Under the pieces are notes generated by a model, which worked only from the letters and a program-made list of their open reading frames with translations, did no database searches and had not been told where the DNA came from. This document shows positions 6,788-12,020 of a stretch of DNA of 13,161 bases, piece after piece (position 1 is the stretch's first letter; each line of letters opens with the position of its first letter). A program made the position numbers and the translations under genes. The DNA comes from JBOHWJ01 sp050736615 (lineage in GTDB: Bacteria; Desulfobacterota; Binatia; Binatales; Binataceae): NCBI GenBank assembly GCA_050736615.1, contig JBOHWL010000068.1, positions 1 through 13,161 of the forward strand. Reading direction: 5' to 3'.

Positions 6788-6985
6788 CCCACCGGACTGT
6801 TCCTGTACAGTTTGCCCAACCGGACAGCCATATCCGGACTGATAGCGCATTTGCCATAACGTCATTATATTTGGCGTCACGGCTAGCGTCTGATCGGGGC
6901 CGCGAAGACGTTTGGCGCGACCGGACTGCCCAATCCGCCAACGCGGCTTGGCAGCATAGCAATCCGGTAGCAATGACGGCTGAGA

Positions 6986-7014
6986 TTGCGACAAGCGAAT
7001 GGCTAAAATAATAA
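6986..7014 (+). promoter_or_regulatory. Possible promoter of tRNA-Ser
   Basis: TTGCGA (6986-6991) with AATAAT (7007-7012) at 15-bp spacing, or TAATAA (7009-7014) at 17 bp, lies in a short AT-rich patch ending about 15 bp before the mature tRNA start. Position fits a tRNA promoter; spacing and boxes are imperfect. The rest of 6788-7028 holds no gene that I can see. Confidence 0.35.
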
Positions 7015-7028
7015 TAAAACCAAGGCTT

Positions 7029-7118
7029 GGAGGGGTGGCCGAGCGGTTGAAGGCACCGGTCTTGAAAACCGGCAGCGGCTTACGTCGCTCGTGGGTTCGA
7101 ATCCCACCCCCTCCGCCA
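7029..7118 (+). tRNA. tRNA-Ser (anticodon TGA)
   Basis: Complete 90-nt cloverleaf. Acceptor GGAGGGG (7029-7035) pairs with CCCCTCC (7108-7114), discriminator G, encoded CCA (7116-7118). Anticodon stem CCGGT/ACCGG encloses CTTGAAA, anticodon TGA, reading UCN serine codons. A long variable arm GCAGCGGCTTACGTCGCT is typical of class II tRNA-Ser. T-arm GTGGG-TTCGAAT-CCCAC. The 3' end is a known integration target, and a serine-recombinase remnant abuts it here. Confidence 0.97.
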
Positions 7119-7433
7119 CTTCAGAACAGAACTGCGAATGCCGGGCATAGCCGGCATTACGCCGGCCGCGGCGGTGAGCGTCTGAAGCAGATTGCTTTTC
7201 GAGCCGATGATGCGGACCTCTCGGTCTGCGACTTCGACGCGCTGGGCGAGCGCGCGGAGATGGTCGCGACGATAGCCGCCGCCGTCGATCCTGATTCGCT
7301 CGCGCGCCGTTCTGGCGAACCGCTGAACCATCTGCGGCGTGATGGCTTGATGGGCTGAGGACTCCAGCATCGCGGTGGCACGCCCGGCATCGGCTTGCGC
7401 CTGGTCGCGGGGCGCCGTCAAGCTCGCGATGCG
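7080..7433 (-). pseudogene. Large serine recombinase, C-terminal remnant ending inside tRNA-Ser
   Basis: Leftward frame from about 7433 with the distinctive tail of large serine site-specific recombinases of the resolvase/zinc-ribbon type: RIASLTAPRDQAQADAGRA, then ATAMLESSAHQAITPQMV, then RIRIDGGGYRRDHLRALAQR, then GSKSNLLQTL. Only about 105 residues remain of a protein normally 500 or more long; the catalytic Ser domain is gone. The frame runs on through SSVLKWRR into the antisense of tRNA-Ser (GWDSNPR) and stops at 7080-7082. The last part is therefore a tRNA read-through and not evidence of protein. Such recombinases integrate elements, so this marks the tRNA-proximal end of a former one. 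Homology starts exactly where the CGNR remnant begins on the other strand. Confidence 0.8.
7137..7158. other. Perfect 8-bp hairpin just after tRNA-Ser
   Basis: AATGCCGG (7137-7144), loop GCATAG, CCGGCATT (7151-7158). It starts 18 bases after the CCA end and could help terminate tRNA transcription, but no T-run follows. It lies within the recombinase remnant, so it may instead be part of that coding sequence or of the recombination site. Confidence 0.5.
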
Positions 7434-7648
7434 CGAATCCCGCCTGCCGTGCGTTCTTCTATGACACCTCGAAGAATCACAACGGCCGCTGGTGCAGCCG
7501 CCGCTGCGGCAAATCGCGTACGGGTCGCCGCACACTATCGGCGAAGCCGCTCGGCGGGCTAGGAGCGGTCGCGATCAACGTGTTTTTTGATTCCTCTCAG
7601 AAGACAACCCTCGCGACTGTCTTTTCGTTCAATTTCTCGTTTTGCTGA
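7424..7648 (+). pseudogene. CGNR zinc-finger protein, C-terminal remnant
   Basis: Rightward frame reading SRCANPACRAFFYDTSKN, then HNGRWCSRRCGKSRTGRR, then an unremarkable tail to TGA at 7646-7648. The pattern C-x4-C-x4-F-x2-DTS-KN...RWCS..CG matches the CGNR zinc-finger end of ABATE/CGNR-type putative transcription regulators, which normally reads CGNR; here it is CGKS. The N-terminal domain of about 120 residues is missing and no start codon or ribosome site is present. Its 5' break coincides with that of the recombinase remnant on the other strand, so a deletion seems to have joined two C-terminal ends back to back. Confidence 0.65.
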
Positions 7649-7660
7649 CGCTCGCGTCAG
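7645..7660 (-). terminator. Hairpin over the stop codon of the nuclease-like gene
   Basis: CTGACG (7645-7650), loop CTCG, CGTCAG (7655-7660): a perfect 6-bp stem with tetraloop, overlapping the TGA of the leftward gene at 7657. No T-run follows in the leftward direction, so a true intrinsic terminator is doubtful. Confidence 0.3.
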
Positions 7661-8616
7661 TCGCATTTGCTGAATGACGGCCAGACTTCAAAAGCTTTCG
7701 GGTTGGGCCATGGCGCGCGGAGCAAATAGATTCTGTTGAAGGGAGCCACGTCCTTTCCTGTGAGCAACCGAGCGGCCTCGTAAGCCATATCCGCAAATGT
7801 TTCGTGTTTCAGGTCCTCGTAGGGCGTGTTATAGAGGACAGCCTCGTCGTAGTAGATGACGAGCCGCAGATCGCCGCTTTGCCGAGCGGCGTACTTTTCG
7901 CTTTTCTTAGCGAGAATTCCGGCCAGAGCCTCAAGCGCCGACTCCGAGGAGTACGCGCCTCCGTCCCCCGGAAATTCAATCCAAGGATCACAATGCCGCT
8001 TGTCGTTCGCCTTCAATCCTCGATCGCGTGTCTGCGCTTTTGCTTCCTCGGCGAATCGTTCCCAAGGGATCTCAGGGTCGCTCGCCGCGCAACTCAACGC
8101 TTCACGGAAAATCCCTTCTGAGTAAGACTGCGGCGGCCAAGGTAAGATGCTATAGACGTACTTGCCGAGCTTGGCATAGTTAGCGAAATCGAGCATCGGG
8201 TAGCCGGGCTGCTGTCTCCAGGGCTCCCGTTGCCAGGTCTCATCAACCTCGCAGACGATGCGCGAAAGCTCCGTCGCAAAAGCATCAGCGTCCTCGGGGC
8301 GGAAGGTCGTGTCTGTAACCTCCAATGCGATCCGCCCAATATGGTGTGGCCTCTCTTTGATGCGTTGCGAGAGTACCTCCCTGAGCTTCGCCCTGAGTGT
8401 CTCCTTTCGCTTGGCCTCTGCCATCTGTCGTGCATGAAGCCACTCGCCAAGCTCGAAGCCTGCAGAACCACCGGTTTTCCACTTCACGAGGATATCCGGA
8501 AAATCGCCGGGTGCAGGCGAGAAGGAAGCAACGCCGGCCGCAAGCGATGCGTGAGCCTCCAGAAAACGCGCAAACACAGCGCGTTCGCGCTCGGTCTGCT
8601 TCAGATCTCGTGCCAT
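7657..8616 (-). CDS. Unknown 319-aa protein, possible PD-(D/E)xK-like nuclease
   Basis: Leftward from ATG at 8616. Purine-rich AAAGGAG (8626-8620) and AGGAG (8631-8627) precede it, so the start is well supported. The N-terminus is charged and helical (RDLKQTERERAVFARFLEAH). It is followed by GDFPDILVKW (residues 37-46) and GFELGEW (53-59). The pair P-D ... E-x-x-E spaced 13 residues apart between two strands recalls PD-(D/E)xK restriction-nuclease-like families where the last residue varies; the canonical Lys is not evident. A long basic helix follows (about 61-90). The C-terminus IYLLRAPWPNP...VWPS may be a conserved tail. No membrane segments. Location in a tRNA-Ser island suggests an accessory function such as defence, but this is inference; the fold call rests on one motif. 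Confidence 0.72.
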   Translation of the reverse strand: MARDLKQTERERAVFARFLEAHASLAAGVASFSPAPGDFPDILVKWKTGGSAGFELGEWLHARQMAEAKRKETLRAKLREVLSQRIKERPHHIGRIALEVTDTTFRPEDADAFATELSRIVCEVDETWQREPWRQQPGYPMLDFANYAKLGKYVYSILPWPPQSYSEGIFREALSCAASDPEIPWERFAEEAKAQTRDRGLKANDKRHCDPWIEFPGDGGAYSSESALEALAGILAKKSEKYAARQSGDLRLVIYYDEAVLYNTPYEDLKHETFADMAYEAARLLTGKDVAPFNRIYLLRAPWPNPKAFEVWPSFSKCD

Positions 8617-8832
8617 CGACTCCTTTCTCCTGCTAATCGCCGGACTCGTTGGAGTAAGTCAGACGAGTGCCCTTTAGTAGGCCGTCGACGAGAACTCAGC
8701 GCGAATTCGGCGATCCCTAATTTCCGAACCAGAGACTTCGATACGCGTGGAGGACAACCTCGATGCATGAAATAGGAGAATATCACGCCGTTCATCCCGC
8801 TATTAGCGAATGACCACGGGGATTTCTGGGAG

Positions 8833-8956
8833 TGACATCGAACGGCTGGAGTGTGCGTGCTGATTCTGCACATGCACACCTCGCGGACCCAAGGTGCACT
8901 CTCAATCCCCGCGTCGCCTCCATGCTGCTCACGGAAATCCGATGACACCGAACGGC
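8833..8956. repeat. Direct repeat TGACAYCGAACGGC, 110 bp apart
   Basis: TGACATCGAACGGC (8833-8846) and TGACACCGAACGGC (8943-8956) match at 13 of 14 bases. They flank the hairpin at 8851-8879 within a divergent promoter region. A pair of binding sites for one of the adjacent small regulators is conceivable; two copies only. Confidence 0.4.
8851..8879. promoter_or_regulatory. Imperfect 10-bp hairpin in divergent region
   Basis: GTGTGC-GTGC (8851-8860), 7-base loop TGATTCT, GCAC-AT-GCACAC (8868-8879): ten paired bases with a two-base AT bulge on the right arm. It could be an operator dyad for the neighbouring regulator or an RNA hairpin. No T-run follows on either strand, so a terminator is unlikely. 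Confidence 0.45.
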
Positions 8957-9035
8957 ATTCGCGTTGCACCGAGAAACAATGTGCGGTGGCGGGGCGCGGG
9001 CGGATCCTTCATCTCGACGAGGAGGCGTCGTTCAA

Positions 9036-9380
9036 ATGTCCGATCTCCAGAATCCCGAAACCAACCACGCCGACGAGGCCCCGCTTCTCGCCGGCTACCT
9101 TAAACCGAAAGACCTCGCGAAGGCGCTTGACGTTTCTGAGCGCACGATCGCGCGGTGGCATCAATTCCGGGAAGGTCCGCCGCGCGTCGAAATAGGGCGT
9201 AAGGTCTATTATCGCAAGGAATCCGTGATGGCGTGGGTCGCGTCCTCTGAGCGTCCCGAGCCGCGCGCCGGTCGGCTCCGACGACCGCTTCCGCGCGCGA
9301 TGGATTCGTCACGCCTCGCGGTCACTGCGCAGCGGCACAATCTCAGCCCGCTTCTGGGATCGGGCGGCGACGACGATTGA
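9036..9380 (+). CDS. Small helix-turn-helix (excisionase-like) DNA-binding protein
   Basis: 114 residues from ATG 9036, chosen over an upstream ATG at 8964 because GAGGAGG (9019-9025) lies ten bases before it and the earlier residues are low-complexity Arg/Gly. The core GYLKPKDLAKALDVSERTIA then RWHQFREGPPRVEIGR then KVYYRKESVMAWV (about residues 20-68) is a MerR/excisionase-type winged helix: recognition helix SERTIARWH, wing GPPRVEIGRKVYY. The tail after about residue 75 is Arg/Pro-rich and probably disordered. Proteins of this kind act as excisionases or local regulators in integrative elements. It lies upstream of the AlpA-like gene on the same strand with an 79-bp gap. Confidence 0.85.
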   Translation: MSDLQNPETNHADEAPLLAGYLKPKDLAKALDVSERTIARWHQFREGPPRVEIGRKVYYRKESVMAWVASSERPEPRAGRLRRPLPRAMDSSRLAVTAQRHNLSPLLGSGGDDD

Positions 9381-9399
9381 CGCGAATTCGATTCGTCAA
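9377..9399. promoter_or_regulatory. Inverted repeat TTGACG-N11-CGTCAA between two regulator genes
   Basis: Six-base perfect arms at 9377-9382 and 9394-9399, overlapping the stop codon of the HTH gene and 61 bp before the AlpA-like start. Arm centres are 17 bp apart, so a dimeric regulator could reach both only if arms are spread; may be chance. Confidence 0.3.
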
Positions 9400-9459
9400 C
9401 GAACGCGCGAACCATCCTGATTGAACCGGCGGGCAGACGCATACATGGAGAACCGAGAA

Positions 9460-9704
9460 ATGAAGACCACAAGTCCGAACGCTGAAACGACGAGCTTTGA
9501 GCCGGTGGATCCGCGCGCGCTCTTGCGCCTGAAGCAAGTCCTTCGGCTCTGTCCGATAGGAGCAAACACGTGGTGGGAAGGGGTTAGAAGCGGTCGTTTC
9601 CCAAAGCCGGTGAAACTCGGACCAAAACCGCCGCATGGCGCGCGAGCGATGTGCTGGCCCTCATCGATTCACTGCCGCATGATCGGGGCGCTGACCGCGA
9701 ATAG
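9460..9704 (+). pseudogene. AlpA-family phage/island regulator with one-base frame break
   Basis: Start ATG 9460 (GGAG at 9447-9450). The frame reads ...LLRLKQVLRLCPIGANTWWE then GVRSGRFPKPVKLGPK, the typical AlpA helix-turn-helix start (LRLKxV...STWWxxVxxGRFPxPVKLG). At the A4 run 9624-9627 the family continuation moves to another frame: KTAAWRASDVLALIDSLPHD then RGADRE and TAG at 9702-9704. One extra A restores one frame of 246 nt (81 codons plus stop), the normal AlpA size. Without it the frame ends at 9762 with 100 residues and an unrelated tail. AlpA proteins regulate excision and integrase genes. No canonical slippery heptamer is present, so a mutation or a homopolymer miscall is more likely than programmed frameshifting. 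Confidence 0.82.
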
Positions 9705-9768
9705 CCAAGAGCGCGAATTTCCTCAGTCCCCAAACTGGCGAGCAAAATCCCTCTTAGCTTAGGGTTTC

Positions 9769-9808
9769 GAGCACCCCGCGCAATTGACCAACCAGGCGGG
9801 TGATGCTC
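9769..9808. other. Bulged hairpin after the AlpA-like gene
   Basis: GAGCA-C-CCCGC (9769-9779) can pair with GCGGG-TGA-TGCTC (9796-9808), two 5-bp stems with bulges and a 16-base loop. It precedes TAATTCTGTGTTT, so a weak terminator is possible; the bulges make it doubtful. Confidence 0.25.
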
Positions 9809-9865
9809 TAATTCTGTGTTTCTCGTGAGCGAAAGCGCCGAGTCTGGCTGAGGTGAGCCGGTCCT

Positions 9866-10663
9866 ATGACTGAGGCCGATGCCAATACATCTTTCATTAA
9901 CCCGCTCGAATACGACGCCCGCATCTCTCACAATAGAAAGATATTTCTTCTGAATTTTGGCGCCGAGTATAAGTTTTTCGATCTTGCGCTTCGAACCCTG
10001 TAGACGATTTGGCTCAGGGTGGTTCGCGAACCCGACCCACAGGGGAAATTTTCACAAGGCGGTCTGATGCTGCCGGCGATGATTCTTGAGAATCATCTGC
10101 TGTTCGGGTTCGAACGAATGGCCAGCTACCAGAGCCTACTGGCATGGCCAGCATTTCGGCCTGGACTTGAGGCGCTACTGATCGCTGGAAAATGGATTGA
10201 TGACCCGGCTGCGGCCGAAGCCTGGAAGAACCGTCGTGATCGTTTTAACGAATACCGTCAACTGTTTTCGGGTAAGGGATTGGTTTCACGATCGCTGCCG
10301 CGAAGCTCCGAGTTCCGCGCGGTCCTAGGCCATTTGAATGACGAGTACCTGCATGCAAACGCCGACTTCTGCTACGGCAGAACCGATCTCCGACAAGTTT
10401 CCCCAAAAGCCCTCGTGCTGTCATATCCAATTTTCGATAAAGAGCCGCTGATCCATGAGGCCCATTTGCGCGCCTACTTGAGCCTCACGAAAGTGATCTG
10501 CGAGTCGAGCGAGGAGTTACTTTCACGGATCTTCCGTCGATCAATCGCCCTGCCAGAGCTCGTCCTGCCGAGTACCGAAAGGTACAACGCTTTGGCGCGG
10601 AATAACCCCGAGGCGAAAGGAATACTTGAGCAGCTCGGACTCGGAGAATCTCCGAATAGGTAG
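9866..10663 (+). pseudogene. Unknown 265-codon gene interrupted by in-frame TAG
   Basis: ATG 9866 has a good ribosome site (GAGGTGAG, 9850-9857, eight bases upstream). The frame runs MTEADANTSFINPLEYDARI then NRKIFLLNFGAEYKFFDLAL for 45 codons to TAG at 10001-10003. It then continues in the same frame for 219 more codons to a second TAG at 10661-10663. Both halves look coding, and no other ribosome site explains the second half, whose first possible starts are GTG 10019 and ATG 10067. The simplest reading is one gene of 265 codons with an amber mutation. The downstream part is alpha-helical (RFNEYRQLFSGKGL, FRAVLGHLNDEYLHANADF, ICESSEELLSRIFRR), with no signal peptide or membrane segment. I do not recognise the family. 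It might still yield a shorter protein from 10019 or 10067. Confidence 0.6.
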
Positions 10664-10851
10664 CCTGCTAGCGCGCCGCCGCAGCGCGCTTCTCCCGTTG
10701 GACAATCAACTTTTCCAAACGCGAGGTTCACCGCCGCGATCACCTTGCACGATCGCCGGCGTGGGGCCTACATCAGCGTCGCAAGCGGTCCCGAGCGATT
10801 CCCCAAAAGTCGGGTGTCTTCCCGGGAAGATGGTACTCAGGTTAGACGTGC

Positions 10852-10870
10852 GGGGGTAACTTTGGGGGTA
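10852..10870. repeat. Tandem GGGGGTA repeats near the island's right end
   Basis: GGGGGTA at 10852-10858 and 10864-10870, 12 bp start to start. Short tandem repeats of this kind are, from memory, found close to integrase genes and att sites of P4-like islands, where they may be arm-type integrase binding sites. They lie 62 bp before the tRNA-Ser 3'-end copy. The rest of 10664-10950 shows no convincing gene. Confidence 0.45.
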
Positions 10871-10932
10871 GGCGCAAGATCCGACAGAAAAAATCGCGCA
10901 CATTCAAGGCTTTTTCTTCCGTGAGATAGCCG

Positions 10933-10944
10933 CCCCCTCCGCCA
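10933..10944 (+). repeat. Copy of the tRNA-Ser 3' end (candidate att site)
   Basis: CCCCCTCCGCCA is identical to 7107-7118, the acceptor end with CCA of tRNA-Ser. The match stops on both sides. A 12-base exact match on the same strand about 3.8 kb away, at the far end of mobile-element-type genes, fits the duplicated target of an integration; its C-run lowers the information content. Confidence 0.5.
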
Positions 10945-10950
10945 AATGAT

Positions 10951-11229
10951 ATGGACGCCGACCATGCTCGAGTCGCGACAGTCCATCGCTGCCGCGCGTT
11001 GTTGGCGTGCGGACACGGTGACGTTGGAATTATCTGCAGGCAGGACGCAAGTCGTAATCCTGACGAAATTGAAATCACGTTGATGGCGGCCGCACCGTCG
11101 CTGGAAGCCGTCAAACGGTTGCAGAATCTCAGCGCCGATCGCGCCATAATGCGGGCGCCCGCTTCCGAAGCTGAGGCGCTTCGTGCCGGGATGGAGAAGA
11201 TTGCCGACGAAATTATCGCGAAGCTCTGA
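10951..11229 (+). CDS. Small unknown open frame, 92 aa
   Basis: Open from ATG 10951 to TGA 11229, ending 24 bp before the SprT-like gene. The C-terminal half looks like a real helical protein (MAAAPSLEAVKRLQNLSADR, then RAGMEKIADEIIAKL). The first half (RCRALLACGHGDVGIICRQD) is Cys-rich, and an overlapping frame from ATG 10964 looks equally plausible up to about 11080. No ribosome site precedes either start; ATG 11083 would give a 48-residue version. I do not recognise the family. The start, or a frame break around 11060-11080, is uncertain. Confidence 0.4.
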   Translation: MDADHARVATVHRCRALLACGHGDVGIICRQDASRNPDEIEITLMAAAPSLEAVKRLQNLSADRAIMRAPASEAEALRAGMEKIADEIIAKL

Positions 11230-11253
11230 CGCGCGGCTTGACGAGACTGGCCC

Positions 11254-11634
11254 ATGACGGAATCGGCCGCCGCGCGGCGCGCGTTGCGAGGAGGGCGGCG
11301 CGCCACCAGGCGTGCGGATATCACCGCACTCGCGCGCCTCACGTGGTCGCGCATCTGGCAAGAACCGATGCCGGCGGAGTGGAAAGTCTATCTCGTACGA
11401 AAGACGATAATTCAACGGATGCACGGCCGCTCGGTATGTGGCGTGACGCTCCGCCATATCAAGACGATTCTGATTGGACGTCACACCGAGCGCTACAGTT
11501 TCCAGGTGCTGGTTCACGAGCTGGCGCATCTGCGTACGCTCGACGAGAAAGCGGATCACGGACCCATGTGGAGCCATGAGTTCAACGAGATCGCCTGTTC
11601 GATTCTGGGCAAGGAATTGCTCAAAGACATTTAG
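11254..11634 (+). CDS. Small SprT-like zinc metallopeptidase-type protein
   Basis: 126 residues. The zinc-peptidase signature VLVHELAHL has HELAH at residues 88-92, and DHGPMWSHEF follows at 101-110. The combination of HExxH with a downstream HGxxW/F is typical of SprT-like (SprT/Spartan) metallopeptidase domains, the HG His being the likely third ligand. The core preceding it, AEWKVYLVRK...GVTLRHIKTILIG, gives the usual strands. The N-terminal 25 residues are Arg/Ala-rich and may be over-long; the ribosome site is weak, so a later start is possible. Its substrate is unknown. It directly follows the 92-codon open frame on the same strand, 24 bp apart, and may share its transcript. Confidence 0.75.
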   Translation: MTESAAARRALRGGRRATRRADITALARLTWSRIWQEPMPAEWKVYLVRKTIIQRMHGRSVCGVTLRHIKTILIGRHTERYSFQVLVHELAHLRTLDEKADHGPMWSHEFNEIACSILGKELLKDI

Positions 11635-11718
11635 AGCGAGCGCCGGGAGCGGTTCAGACGGGCCGGCTCGGTTTCACGAACCACCGTTCGAATCCAAGGC
11701 ACGTCGTTGACGCCAAGA

Positions 11719-11762
11719 GCGACTCGTTATCGCAAATTGATGACGATAGTGACTCTTTATCG
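11719..11762. repeat. Direct repeat GYGACTCKTTATCG, 30 bp apart
   Basis: GCGACTCGTTATCG (11719-11732) and GTGACTCTTTATCG (11749-11762) agree at 12 of 14 bases, spaced 30 bp start to start (close to three helical turns). They lie in the non-coding stretch upstream of the TadG-like gene and downstream of the SprT-like gene, and may be paired binding sites for a regulator. Confidence 0.45.
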
Positions 11763-11840
11763 ATCCGAAACCTACATCCTGTCAATAATAGTCTATATTG
11801 AATAAATTGTGACGGTGGTTTCTAACTGCATCTGAGTTGC

Positions 11841-11859
11841 TATACGTATATCTTAAGAT
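11841..11859. promoter_or_regulatory. Two abutting 10-bp perfect palindromes
   Basis: TATACGTATA (11841-11850) and ATCTTAAGAT (11850-11859) are both perfect 10-bp palindromes and share one base. They sit in an AT-rich segment about 160 bp before the TadG-like start. Could form operator sites; in AT-rich DNA some palindromes are expected by chance. Confidence 0.4.
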
Positions 11860-12020
11860 GTAAATGACGATTCTGCCTCGCCGCGTTTGACAACGACCAC
11901 TTGTCCGCGTTTAAAATTCCTCACTAGCGTATCTTCTGCTGCGGCAAAGTTTCTTGCCAGCCGATCTTGCGGGAATGCACGGAAATAGCCGTTGGTCTGA
12001 CCTTCGCCTTTAACCGATGA
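11853..12020 (-). pseudogene. Protein-like leftward frame without start codon
   Basis: Between stops at 12021-12023 and 11853-11855, the minus strand reads GEGQTNGYFRAFPQDRLARN then FAAAEDTLVRNFKRGQVVVV then KRGEAESSF. Composition looks like real protein, but there is no ATG and no ribosome site, and it covers the probable TadG promoter. Either a gene remnant that lost its 5' end when the pilus gene arrived, or coincidence. Confidence 0.25.
11887..11917 (+). promoter_or_regulatory. Possible sigma-70-type promoter for the TadG-like gene
   Basis: Consensus -35 box TTGACA (11887-11892). A -10 candidate is TAAAAT (11912-11917, 5 of 6) at 19-bp spacing, or TTTAAA (11910-11915, 4 of 6) at 17 bp. 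It would give a leader of about 95 bases before ATG 12017. Confidence 0.4.

Larger units (their letters stand above)
8617..9035. other. Divergent intergenic region, no convincing gene
   Basis: The 419 bp between the leftward nuclease-like gene and the rightward HTH gene contain several open frames in all directions, but none has a ribosome site plus protein-like composition. What stands out is a hairpin (8851-8879) and a near-identical 14-base direct repeat (8833-8846 and 8943-8956). Promoters for both flanking genes should lie here. Confidence 0.5.
7119..10944. mobile_element. Probable decayed genomic island at tRNA-Ser
   Basis: Bounded on the left by the 3' end of tRNA-Ser and on the right by an exact copy of its last 12 bases (CCCCCTCCGCCA, 7107-7118 and 10933-10944). 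The interior holds a recombinase stub, a CGNR-protein stub, a nuclease-like unknown, two small DNA-binding regulators of the excisionase/AlpA kind and an unknown gene with an in-frame stop. Tandem GGGGGTA repeats lie 62 bp inside the right boundary. No intact integrase remains, so the element cannot move by itself. The repeat is short and C-rich, so the right boundary is an inference. Confidence 0.5.

Noticed and set aside
6790..6840. Repeated CCGGAC words and ACTGT...ACAGT dyad after the GNAT gene
   Set aside because: The stem is only five bases without a T-run, and the repeats are short and irregular.
7080..7118. Protein tail ...GWDSNPRAT as real recombinase C-terminus
   Set aside because: GWDSNPR is the antisense translation of the conserved tRNA-Ser 3' half, a common false extension.
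9622..9630. Programmed -1 frameshift in the AlpA-like gene
   Set aside because: In-frame context is CCA AAA CCG, which is not an X XXY YYZ heptamer; AlpA proteins are not known to use frameshifting; a one-base indel is simpler.
10001..10003. TAG decoded as a special amino acid
   Set aside because: The downstream stop of the same gene is also TAG and many genes here would be affected; no supporting tRNA is visible.
10837..11577. Leftward 246-codon frame opposite the SprT-like gene
   Set aside because: Antisense of two better-supported frames, low-complexity composition and no ribosome site.
11685..11700. tRNA-like GTTCGAATCC
   Set aside because: It resembles a T-loop but flanking bases do not pair and no acceptor or anticodon arm is nearby.
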